Shown piece after piece: positions 1 to 6,209 of a stretch of DNA of 10,252 nucleotides. The stretch is from an uncultured Ruminococcus sp. (GTDB lineage Bacteria; Bacillota; Clostridia; Oscillospirales; Acutalibacteraceae): contig CACWNZ010000024.1 in assembly GCA_902762335.1 (NCBI GenBank), positions 1-10,252 of the forward strand, written 5' to 3'. Within the stretch, counting starts at the first letter, position 1, and every line of letters begins with the position of its first letter. Position numbers and translations under genes: made by a program. The notes under the pieces were generated by a model. That model ran no database searches and was not told the origin of the DNA. It was given only the letters and a program-made list of their open reading frames with translations.

Positions 1-1
1 G

Positions 2-265
2 GAGCAGATAGAAAAGAACGATCTTACCGTAAGGGACGTTGAAAAGGCGGCAAAGGCTATAAACGGCAGCAGAGCGCCGAAAAAGAAAAACGCCGTGCAT
101 ACGAGAAATTCCTTCTTCGATGAGGTAGAGATCGCGCTCAACGAGCATCTGAGCCGCAGGGTCAAGGTAGTGAACGGCAAGGACAGCGGGGGAGTGCTGG
201 AGATCGAGTTCTACAGCGAGGAGGATCTCGGCGAGCTGGCAAAGCTGTTTGACAGCGACAATTAA
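2..265 (+). CDS. parB: ParB/Spo0J chromosome-partitioning protein, C-terminal fragment
   Basis: This is the last 87 codons of a gene whose start lies left of the window; the first complete codon begins at base 2. The product would be the centromere-binding CTPase that loads on parS sites, spreads along DNA and recruits SMC to segregate the chromosome origin. Visible are the end of the central region (LTVRDVEKAAKAI near the left edge), a basic linker (APKKKNAVHTRN), and the C-terminal dimerisation region ending in EIEFYSEEDLGELAKLF, which matches the usual end of chromosomal ParB/Spo0J. The N-terminal CTP-binding and helix-turn-helix parts are not visible, so the call rests on this tail, on the following serS (a common neighbour in Bacillota), and on the perfect parS 1.4 kb downstream. 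A Noc-type paralogue is possible but less likely. The stop is TAA. Confidence 0.87.
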   Translation, partial: EQIEKNDLTVRDVEKAAKAINGSRAPKKKNAVHTRNSFFDEVEIALNEHLSRRVKVVNGKDSGGVLEIEFYSEEDLGELAKLFDSDN

Positions 266-326
266 AACAAGTCATACAGCCCGGTCGGGGATCGGGTAAA
301 TATAAAGAACTAAAGGAGTAATAGAA

Positions 327-1607
327 ATGTTAGACATTAAATATCTCAGAGAAAAGCCCGACGAGGTAAAGGCAAGGATCAGGAAAAGAGAAATGGATCT
401 TGACGCCGTAGTAGACGAGGTGCTTGCAGTAGACGCTCAGAAGCGTGAGCAGATGGGCAGGGTAGAGGCCATGAAGGCGGAGCAGAATTCCGCAAGCAAG
501 CAGATACCGCAGATAAAGAAGGCGGGCGGCGATGCAAGCGAGATAATGGCAAGAATGAAGGAGCTCGTTGCCGAGATAAAAGAGGGCGACGCCAAGATAA
601 ACGAGCTTGACGAGAAGCAGACCTCACTTCTTCTTTCGCTGCCCAATCTTCCCGATGATGACGTAGTTGCAGGCGGCAAGGAGCAGAACGAGGGTATAAA
701 GCTTTTCGGCAAGAAGCCCGAGTTTGATTTCCCGATGAAGAACCACGTTGAGCTTTGCGAGAGTCTGGGTCTTATCGACTATCAGAGAGGCGCAAAGCTT
801 GGCGGCGCAGGAAGCTGGGTATACAGAGGCTGGGGAGCAAGAATGGAATGGGCGCTTCTCAACTTCTTTATAAACGAGCATATCAATGACGGCTTTGAGT
901 TTATTCTGCCCCCGCACATGCTGGGCTATCAGTGCGGCTACGTTGCAGGTCAGTTCCCGAAGTTCACCGACGAGGTATATTGGATAGAAAACCCGACGAC
1001 CAACGAAAAGAGATTCATGCTGCCCACGGCAGAGACTGCTCTTGTTAATATGCACAGAGACGAGATAATCCCCATAGAGGAGCTGCCGAAGAAGTACATA
1101 GCCTACACCCCGTGCTACCGCCGCGAAGCAGGCAGCTACCGCAGCGAGGAGAGGGGCATGATAAGGGGACATCAGTTCAACAAGGTAGAAATGGTACAGT
1201 ATACCGAGGACGACAAGTCGGATATAGCCTTCAAGGAGCTTGTTGAAAAGGCAGAGAGACTCGTACAGGAGTTAGGTCTGCATTATCGTCTGAGCAAGCT
1301 TGCCGCAGGCGACTGCTCGTTCTCAATGGCAAGGACCTACGACATAGAGGTATGGATACCGAGCATGGAGATATACAAGGAGGTAAGCTCCGCATCTAAT
1401 GCAAGGGACTATCAGGCAAGGAGAGGTAATATCCGTTACAGAGGTGAGGACAAGAAGATGCATTTTGCACACACCCTCAACGCATCGGGTCTTGCCACGA
1501 GCCGTGTTATCCCTGCTATCGTTGAGCAGTATCAGAACGAGGACGGCTCCGTGACCGTTCCCGAGGTGCTCCGTCCCTACATGGGCATCGACGTCATCAA
1601 AAAGTAA
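327..1607 (+). CDS. serS: Seryl-tRNA synthetase (class II)
   Basis: This enzyme charges tRNA-Ser with serine in the cytoplasm, via seryl-adenylate. The 426 residues are the normal length. Residues 1-110 form the charged N-terminal helical arm (REKPDEVKARIRKREMDLD onward) that grips the long variable arm of tRNA-Ser. The catalytic core follows: GQFPKF (208-213), TAET for serine/ATP binding (234-237), motif 2 from CYRREAGS to GHQFNKVEM (263-289), and motif 3 LNASGLATSR (384-393) leading to the conserved VPEVLRPYMG end. Start: ATG at 327 follows AAAGGAG (312-318) at normal spacing and gives the canonical MLDIKYLRE. Two in-frame TAA stops sit in tandem. The gene lies 61 bases after parB and could share its transcript; the gap is too short for a T-box. 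The core reads GSWVYRGWGARMEWALLNFF where many SerRS have GSRFYxLxGxGARLExAL, so it is a somewhat divergent lineage form with the class II motifs intact. Confidence 0.96.
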   Translation: MLDIKYLREKPDEVKARIRKREMDLDAVVDEVLAVDAQKREQMGRVEAMKAEQNSASKQIPQIKKAGGDASEIMARMKELVAEIKEGDAKINELDEKQTSLLLSLPNLPDDDVVAGGKEQNEGIKLFGKKPEFDFPMKNHVELCESLGLIDYQRGAKLGGAGSWVYRGWGARMEWALLNFFINEHINDGFEFILPPHMLGYQCGYVAGQFPKFTDEVYWIENPTTNEKRFMLPTAETALVNMHRDEIIPIEELPKKYIAYTPCYRREAGSYRSEERGMIRGHQFNKVEMVQYTEDDKSDIAFKELVEKAERLVQELGLHYRLSKLAAGDCSFSMARTYDIEVWIPSMEIYKEVSSASNARDYQARRGNIRYRGEDKKMHFAHTLNASGLATSRVIPAIVEQYQNEDGSVTVPEVLRPYMGIDVIKK

Positions 1608-1618
1608 TAACGCTTTTT

Positions 1619-1648
1619 ACAGACCTTCGCAAGAGGGTCTGTTTTTTT
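1619..1648 (+). terminator. Rho-independent terminator of serS
   Basis: A 7-bp stem (ACAGACC 1619-1625 with GGTCTGT 1636-1642) closes a 10-base loop and runs into seven T (1642-1648). It begins 11 bases after the serS stop and separates the parB-serS unit from the surface-protein genes. Confidence 0.9.
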
Positions 1649-1659
1649 GCGCTGAAAAA

Positions 1660-1675
1660 TGTTTCACGTGAAACA
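1660..1675. promoter_or_regulatory. parS: parS centromere-like ParB-binding site
   Basis: TGTTTCACGTGAAACA matches the known bacterial parS consensus (TGTTNCACGTGAAACA, from Bacillus subtilis) at every position. It is a perfect palindrome that extends by one pair on each side (1659-1676). ParB dimers load here, spread sideways and recruit the segregation machinery. It sits between the serS terminator and the next gene, 1.4 kb from the parB 3' end, as is typical near oriC. The protein that binds it is very likely the parB product at the left edge. Confidence 0.95.
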
Positions 1676-1741
1676 TCTCTGAGCAGAAAGGAAATAATAA
1701 TAAGATCTCAGATATTTTTGCCCCTTTTTTCTGTTAAGGCT

Positions 1742-1750
1742 TGTTATTAT
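1742..1750 (+). promoter_or_regulatory. Putative extended -10 promoter of the broken LRR-family gene
   Basis: TGTTATTAT reads as TG-N plus a 5/6 match to TATAAT (TATTAT 1745-1750), 37 bases before the ATG at 1788. No convincing -35 lies 16-18 bases upstream, which an extended -10 can tolerate. The same core, GGCT(T)GTTATTATA, precedes the LRR gene at 6285, and a related form precedes the gene at 2303. That recurrence is the main support. Confidence 0.5.
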
Positions 1751-1787
1751 AGATAAAGGCATATTCAAAAAACAGGAGGTCAAACAA

Positions 1788-2126
1788 ATGAAGAAGGACC
1801 TTTTAAGAAAGCTCTGAGCAATATCGCTTGCAGTGGTCACGCTGACGGGCGCATCTGTCGGCGGTATGACGGTCTATGCAAAGGAAGCCGCGCAGACGAC
1901 GGTATCGGCAGCGACTGAAAAAGGAGCTTACAAAAGCTTTGAATATGCCGTTTATTACAGAAAGAACGGCGCAAACGCAAAGTCTGTGTGCGTTAAGGAT
2001 TTCAGCAAGAGCCCGGATGCGGTGGTCACGCTGAAGACCGCTTCAAGCTATTGGATAGATGTGTGTGTCAGGGACAAGGCAGGCAACAAGGTCGTGAACC
2101 ACTATTTTGTAGGAGCAGCAAAATAA
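1788..2126 (+). pseudogene. Broken LRR-less paralogue: signal peptide plus tyrosine-rich C-terminal domain, with in-frame TGA
   Basis: An ATG at 1788 after a strong SD (AGGAGG, 1773-1778) opens MKKDLLRKL, then TGA at 1815-1817, then AISLAVVTLTGASVGG in the same frame to a TAA at 2124-2126. The paralogue at 2303 has MKNSILRKLCAISLAAVMLTG, so codon 10 has changed from TGC (Cys) to TGA; the flanking DNA is nearly identical. Without the stop the product would be about 112 residues: a 31-residue signal peptide, a short linker (TEKGAYKSFE), then directly the C-terminal domain seen in both full-length paralogues (YAVYYRK ... VKDFSK ... YWIDVCVRDKAGNK). The whole LRR region of more than 450 residues is absent. 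Translation could restart at GTG 1833, but that lacks an SD and half of the signal peptide, so a functional secreted product is unlikely. RBS, promoter and terminator are intact, so the lesion may be recent. A sequencing error at the TGA is the main alternative. Confidence 0.78.
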
Positions 2127-2139
2127 GTCTGCTGCTTCA

Positions 2140-2208
2140 GGCGGTCATGATATAAAATACGGTATTTCCCCGGGTATCTGTTCAAACAGACCGCCCGTGG
2201 ATTTTTTT
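2140..2208 (+). terminator. Terminator after the broken LRR-family gene
   Basis: The compact hairpin is CGGG (2171-2174), TCTGT (2177-2181), loop TCAA, ACAGA (2186-2190) and CCCG (2194-2197), followed shortly by seven T (2202-2208). A competing long-range stem pairs GGCGGTC (2140-2146) with GACCGCC (2189-2195). The two folds share bases 2189-2190 and 2194-2195 and so cannot form together. Either would place a helix before the T run. Confidence 0.72.
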
Positions 2209-2250
2209 CAAAAATATTTTTGTTTTTCCGCACCCGACAGTATTACAGTG

Positions 2251-2266
2251 CTGTTATTAATAACAG
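2251..2266. promoter_or_regulatory. 16-bp perfect palindrome / promoter element before the LRR gene at 2303
   Basis: CTGTTATTAATAACAG is an uninterrupted palindrome ending 36 bases before the ATG. Its left half carries TGTTATTAA, an extended -10-like sequence (TG 2252-2253, TATTAA 2255-2260) at nearly the distance of the TGTTATTAT elements before the other two LRR-family genes. It may be promoter, operator or both; the sequence alone cannot decide. Confidence 0.45.
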
Positions 2267-2302
2267 AAGCTTCAAAAAATATAAAAATGAGGAGAAATAA
2301 TT

Positions 2303-4138
2303 ATGAAAAACAGTATTTTAAGAAAGCTCTGCGCAATATCCCTTGCAGCGGTAATGCTTACCGGAACGGCGGTATGCAGCCTCGGCGTATATGCGACAGG
2401 CAATGAAGAAGAGTCTGTAAGCGTGACTGAAACGGAAAAAAACGAATATAAAGGCTTTATCTATGAGCTGAAGCCCGACGGGTATCAGAAGCAAGGGATC
2501 TGCATAGTAGGCTATAACGGCAAAGCCGAGGATATTGTTATCCCTTCGGCGATTAACGGCATCAAGGTGCGCTGGATAGGTGAGGATGCATTCAATTCTT
2601 CGAGCACAAGAAGCATAAAGATCCCCGCAACCGTTACCGAGATAGCCTGCGGCTTTACAAAAAACAGCCGCAGGATCGAAAATTTCTATGTCGACAAGAA
2701 TAACACGATATTCAGATCGGTAGACGGTCTGCTGTATAAGGGCGATGATCTTTTAGCCGTGCCTCCGACAAAAAAGGGCGAGCTTAATCTGCCTGAATTC
2801 ACAAAAGGCATCATGCCCTATGCGTTTTCCGGCTGCTACGAACTTACACAGCTCACAATGGGCGACGTGGACAGCCTGTCAGCCGATATTCTTAAAGGCT
2901 GCCGTGGTCTGGAAAGAATAAATATAGGCAGCAGAACAGGACATATAACTCCTGATTTTGCCGATGAGCTCACCTGCCTCGAGGAGATAAACGTTGTCGG
3001 TGAGCCCGGGAAATACTGCTCTGTAGACGGAGTTCTCTTCAGGACCTCATACGGCTATTCCCCCGAAGCGGATAATGAAGAGGCAGTACCCACAGATCTT
3101 ATAAGATATCCTATGGCAAAAAGGATCGAGTTTTCATACAAAATTCCCGATACGGTAACGACTATATGGAGTAGCGCATTCAGCGAAGTCAGGTACGGAT
3201 TCGGAGATATATGGATAGGCAGGAACGTCAGTCTTATAATGGAAGGCGCATTCAGAAAATGCCGTGCTAACGCAATAGTTGTTGAAAAGGGCAACAAGAA
3301 CTATCGCTTCAACAACGGTCTGCTGTTTGAATCTAATAAGGACGATTCCCTTTATCCGTTCTCCGAGCGCAGGGCTTACGTCAAGCAGGGAGAAACGCTT
3401 ATAGCTGCAATACGCAGCTCCGCAAAAAGTAAGGTGGTCATTCCTTCTACGGTAGGCAGTATAGGAGACTACGCATTTTACAATTTCGCTGCAGATGAGG
3501 TAGTGATATCCAAGGGCGTTGGATCGATAGGAAGGGCCGCCTTTGCCGGCAGCTTTATAAAGACCCTGCGCATACCGAACAGTGTAAGGTACATAGGCGA
3601 TGAAGCTTTTGCCGGCTGCAATGATCTCATTACCGCCACAATGGGAGCGGGAGTCGAGTCGATAGGCGAAAACGCCTTTACTGCGTGTTCAAGACTTGAA
3701 AACATAAAGATACCCAAAAAGACGATGCAGATAGCGGATAATGCGTTTGATTACTGCAAAAGCCTGACCATGTGTGTCAAAAAGGGCAGCTACGCAGAGG
3801 ACTACGCGAAGAAGAACAATATCAGATACACAAACGGCGCGATGAGCCTGAAATGTCTTTTTGACTACAATTACATATTTACCCGTAATATAGAAAAGCT
3901 GAAGCTCGAAGCTCAGGGTGTGGACGGCAGCGGCAGCTATGAGTACGCGTTCTATTACAAGAAATCAAAGTCGGAAAAGTGGGTGCGCACAAGGGATTTC
4001 AGCGAAAAGTCCGCGGCGATCATTTCACCTAAAGCGGCGACCGACTATGATATTATGGTAAAGGTCAGAGATACCAAGACGGGAAAGACAAGAGAGGTAA
4101 TAAAATACGGCATTCAGGTCCATAGCATCGAAAGATAA
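2303..4138 (+). CDS. Secreted BspA-type leucine-rich-repeat protein with tyrosine-rich C-terminal domain
   Basis: A 611-residue exported protein. Residues 1-31 are a Sec signal peptide (basic MKNSILRK, hydrophobic AISLAAVMLTGTAV, cleavage near VYA/TG). Residues 47-510 are irregular repeats of the LRR_5/BspA kind, with recurring IP..V..IG..AF..C..L..I units, clearest at 378-490 (IPSTVGSIGDYAF, IPNSVRYIGDEAFAGC, VESIGENAFTAC). A hairpin-like insert of the form YCSVDGVLF...LIRYP lies near 238-270, typical of BspA proteins. Residues 515-611 form a separate beta domain with YEYAFYYKK, Trp560 and TDYDIMVKVRD, like the triple-tyrosine/Ig-like C-termini of many Ruminococcus secreted proteins. No LPXTG, dockerin or C-terminal membrane helix is visible, so attachment to the cell is unknown. 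Such proteins are usually assigned to adhesion or ligand binding; the ligand here is unknown. GAGGAG (2289-2294) precedes the ATG by 8 bases. The gene shares architecture with 6285-8099 throughout. Confidence 0.9.
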   Translation: MKNSILRKLCAISLAAVMLTGTAVCSLGVYATGNEEESVSVTETEKNEYKGFIYELKPDGYQKQGICIVGYNGKAEDIVIPSAINGIKVRWIGEDAFNSSSTRSIKIPATVTEIACGFTKNSRRIENFYVDKNNTIFRSVDGLLYKGDDLLAVPPTKKGELNLPEFTKGIMPYAFSGCYELTQLTMGDVDSLSADILKGCRGLERINIGSRTGHITPDFADELTCLEEINVVGEPGKYCSVDGVLFRTSYGYSPEADNEEAVPTDLIRYPMAKRIEFSYKIPDTVTTIWSSAFSEVRYGFGDIWIGRNVSLIMEGAFRKCRANAIVVEKGNKNYRFNNGLLFESNKDDSLYPFSERRAYVKQGETLIAAIRSSAKSKVVIPSTVGSIGDYAFYNFAADEVVISKGVGSIGRAAFAGSFIKTLRIPNSVRYIGDEAFAGCNDLITATMGAGVESIGENAFTACSRLENIKIPKKTMQIADNAFDYCKSLTMCVKKGSYAEDYAKKNNIRYTNGAMSLKCLFDYNYIFTRNIEKLKLEAQGVDGSGSYEYAFYYKKSKSEKWVRTRDFSEKSAAIISPKAATDYDIMVKVRDTKTGKTREVIKYGIQVHSIER

Positions 4139-4289
4139 GACTGATCCGAATGAATCGTTGCTCCTGCGGAATAATGCTGCGGCAAAAGCGTGATACACAT
4201 CAGTGATATATCGGACAATATAGTCACAAACTGCTGCTATGCAGAATGGTAGAATCAGTAGGTTTTCTCGAAGCTAAAACAAAATAAAC
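4139..4289. other. Intergenic stretch without gene
   Basis: This is the first half of the 308-base gap before the A+T-rich gene. I see no ORF with an RBS and no tRNA. It begins with TGATCCGAATGA (4142-4153), which recurs with one mismatch at 6081-6092 on the far side of the next gene. The rest looks like unconstrained spacer up to the terminator at 4290. Confidence 0.6.
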
Positions 4290-4342
4290 GTCCCTGTGGG
4301 TCTTTTAAGGAAGATCTGCAGGGATATTTTATTATTTTTTTT
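4290..4342 (+). terminator. Rho-independent terminator between the LRR gene and the A+T-rich gene
   Basis: TCCCTG (4291-4296) pairs with CAGGGA (4319-4324), extended by a G-U pair (4290/4325). The loop can form an inner TCTT/AAGA stem. A T-rich tract with a run of eight or more T ends near 4342. It lies 150 bases after the LRR stop codon, an unusually long 3' extension, so it may have belonged to something now lost. Confidence 0.75.
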
Positions 4343-4349
4343 GTAACTA

Positions 4350-4378
4350 TTGACTATTTTTGTATATTGTGTAATAAT
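4350..4378 (+). promoter_or_regulatory. Sigma-A-type promoter of the A+T-rich lipoprotein gene
   Basis: TTGACT (4350-4355, 5/6 to TTGACA) and AATAAT (4373-4378, 5/6 to TATAAT) are separated by exactly 17 bases. Transcription would start near 4385, giving a leader of about 60 bases. This is the best canonical -35/-10 pair in the window and shows that the gene has its own transcription unit. Confidence 0.72.
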
Positions 4379-4446
4379 CTCTCTATGAGGACATTGTTTT
4401 TTATACTGAAGCAAATCATTTATCCGTAGAAAATGGGGGTTATTGT

Positions 4447-6048
4447 ATGAAAAAAGCTTTTATCTGTTTGCTTTTATCTGCCATACTTTTATCACCAACG
4501 GCTTGTGCAGAACAAAAGTCTATTGAAAAAACAATAAGCAGTGACAGCATTAGCTTTGACCAATCACAGGGTCAGAATAATGATACCGACAAGCTGACAT
4601 CTTCTTCAGAAACATCTGAGGACTCAAAAATCTCAGCAGAGACATCTGCAAATTCAGAAAACTCAATAAGTGTGGATAATTCATCAGTCTCGACTGATAG
4701 TTCCGAAGGCGAAGGAACTTCATCTGCTCCCGAAAATGATAGCCCAAACAAGCAGACAACTGCTTTGATAGAAATAGATACAGAAGGTATAACAACCCTT
4801 ACAGAACTTGATGAACGTATTGATGAATATGCAACCGAAACAATAGACTCTCTGAAAACACGTTGGAAAGCATTGTCTGAAGAAGTTGACACATATCAAA
4901 AATATTGTGATAACTCACAGAAGGTTTCTGATTTTTACAAAGCATTATTATCAGACACAGAACAAATGTGTATAACATTAATGGAGTATAGCGCGGTGTA
5001 TACCAGAATGATCTTGGATTCTGATCTGCCCGCCGAGAAAAAATATAAAGCGGCAGAGGGAATTTGCGATAATCTATATAATGATGCCTGTGATAAAATA
5101 GTTAAGAAAGTATACAATGGTATCCTTGATGATATGCTCGACTATTATTATAATGGTATTATTGACGATGAAATAAAAAAATCCTATACCAGCGAATTGT
5201 CAGAGATATCGTCAAAAGAATATAGTCAATGGAGTGATACATCGTCTGAAGTGTATTCATTATATTCGGATACATCGTCGGATGTATATTCATTATATTC
5301 GGATCTGAGTGCCAAATTATATAACGATGATTTTACAGGAGCTGAAAAGGTATATAACAGATTTCTGAAAAAATTAGCTAAAGAAAAAGGCATTAATACA
5401 GAAGATTCAATTAAGGATCCGAAATTTGATACTACCTTACGGGAAGTAAAAAACGCAGATGAATTTGAAGATGTTGTTTATGACCATGTATCCGAGTGTG
5501 TACTGTCTTTAGAGAAAGAATGGGAAACTCTCTCCGAAGAAAATAACACCATTGAAAAGTATCTTAGCAACGACAAAGCAATCAAAAATTTTCACAAGCA
5601 CATTGAGGAATCTGTACATCAGTTGTTTGTTATGATTTGCGAATATGGAGTCACTTATGCTGAATTTATTATGAATTCCGATTCTACCGTAAGTGAAAAA
5701 AGAGATGCTTTTGAAAATTTTAAAGACTGCATATATGATGATGCTTGCTCGATCATAAAAGATGACGTATATGACGGACTTTTAAAGACAATAAAGAAAT
5801 ACTACTATGACGGAATAATAAAAGAAGCAAAAGACAGCTTACAATATAGTGAATGGATAGATGCACACAGTGACACATATAAATGGTGGCTTGATGCAAG
5901 ATCATCTGTATATTCGGATTGGCTTGACACACGTGGCGATATATATAATTTTTACCTTGCTATTCGGGGAGATCTGTTTTCAAAGGATATTGATGAAGCA
6001 AAGGATGAATTAGATTCCTTCAAGAAAAAAGTGGAAAGAATGAAGTAA
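4447..6048 (+). CDS. Putative lipoprotein with two long helical repeats ending in 11-residue Tyr/Trp hendecads; family unrecognised
   Basis: I do not recognise this 533-residue protein. Residues 1-20 look like a lipoprotein signal (basic MKK, hydrophobic stretch, SPTAC with Cys20); the lipobox is imperfect because position -3 is Pro. Residues 21-105 are a Ser/Glu/Asp/Thr-rich, probably disordered tether. Two homologous helical units follow, about 118-310 and 337-533. They share W..LSEE..T..KY, a central EY...Y...I..SD....K..A, and Y.DAC..I...VY.G.L.....YY.GII. Each unit ends in strict 11-residue repeats: Tyr at 259, 270, 281 and 292 in the first; Tyr/Phe at 467, 478, 489, 500 and 511 in the second, with Trp/Tyr three residues later, then D-x-[SR]. 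Hendecad periodicity predicts long, slightly right-handed helices or coiled coils. The start has GGGGG seven bases upstream. The gene is much richer in A+T than its neighbours and favours TAT, AAA and TTA codons, suggesting transfer or a different history. An extracellular binding or structural role is only a guess. Confidence 0.82.
   Translation: MKKAFICLLLSAILLSPTACAEQKSIEKTISSDSISFDQSQGQNNDTDKLTSSSETSEDSKISAETSANSENSISVDNSSVSTDSSEGEGTSSAPENDSPNKQTTALIEIDTEGITTLTELDERIDEYATETIDSLKTRWKALSEEVDTYQKYCDNSQKVSDFYKALLSDTEQMCITLMEYSAVYTRMILDSDLPAEKKYKAAEGICDNLYNDACDKIVKKVYNGILDDMLDYYYNGIIDDEIKKSYTSELSEISSKEYSQWSDTSSEVYSLYSDTSSDVYSLYSDLSAKLYNDDFTGAEKVYNRFLKKLAKEKGINTEDSIKDPKFDTTLREVKNADEFEDVVYDHVSECVLSLEKEWETLSEENNTIEKYLSNDKAIKNFHKHIEESVHQLFVMICEYGVTYAEFIMNSDSTVSEKRDAFENFKDCIYDDACSIIKDDVYDGLLKTIKKYYYDGIIKEAKDSLQYSEWIDAHSDTYKWWLDARSSVYSDWLDTRGDIYNFYLAIRGDLFSKDIDEAKDELDSFKKKVERMK
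5236..5301 (+). repeat. 33-bp in-frame tandem duplication encoding one hendecad
   Basis: Units 5236-5268 and 5269-5301 match at 30 of 33 positions. Each encodes D-T-S-S-[ED]-V-Y-S-L-Y-S, exactly one 11-residue repeat. The DNA-level identity indicates that the hendecad array has grown by recent unit duplication. The array in the second half of the protein shows the same period but much more diverged DNA. Confidence 0.85.
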
Positions 6049-6107
6049 TATAAGTATATTATAGTATTCAGAAAATTAATTGATCCGGATGAGGCGTAAA
6101 TACTGAA

Positions 6108-6168
6108 GCGGCTCCCGACGGGAACCGTATCTGCCCCCGCAGACCCTTAAGGGCTTGCGGGGGTTTTT
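6108..6168 (+). terminator. Double hairpin with strong terminator after the lipoprotein gene
   Basis: The terminator stem is CCCCCGCA (6134-6141) with TGCGGGGG (6156-6163), enclosing a possible inner CCC/GGG pairing and followed by TTTTT (6164-6168). Just upstream is a second hairpin (6108-6128): GCGG and TCCC pair with GGGA and CCGT across one C/A mismatch, with loop GAC. Both are G+C-rich, unlike the A+T-rich gene they follow, so this terminator may originally have served the upstream LRR gene. Confidence 0.86.
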
Positions 6169-6209
6169 ACGGGGAAAAATTTTTTGAAAAAATTTCATTT
6201 TTTCTGCAA

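Noticed and set aside
266..326. T-box or separate promoter before serS
   Set aside because: 61 bases cannot hold a T-box leader, and no clear -35/-10 pair is present. CCCG/CGGG pairing near 280-296 is too short to call.
624..1172. Long antisense open frame within serS
   Set aside because: It is a shadow of the high-G+C-third-position codons of serS, with no start signal; similar antisense frames occur inside guaB and the LRR genes.
1678..1712. TCTGAG / CTCAGA inverted repeat downstream of parS
   Set aside because: Only six bases per arm, 23 apart, in A+T-rich DNA; expected by chance.
1815..1817. TGA read as selenocysteine, tryptophan or a reassigned codon
   Set aside because: It lies in a signal peptide at a codon that is Cys in the paralogue, and no convincing SECIS-like hairpin was seen. 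The long genes here contain no other in-frame TGA, so a global reassignment is not supported. All complete genes stop with TAA, so stop usage gives no evidence either way.
2149..2166. ATATAAAATACGGTATT after the broken gene's stop resembles DNA for VIKYGI at the end of the 2303 gene
   Set aside because: The match is short, in another frame and in A+T-rich sequence. The broken gene already has its own version of that segment, so I treat it as probable coincidence.
2197..2406. 69-residue open frame overlapping the start of the first LRR gene
   Set aside because: It is out of frame with the well-supported signal peptide, starts at the T run of a terminator and lacks an RBS.
5220..5310. CRISPR-like array from the tandem units
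   Set aside because: The units are directly adjacent without spacers and are in-frame protein-coding repeats.
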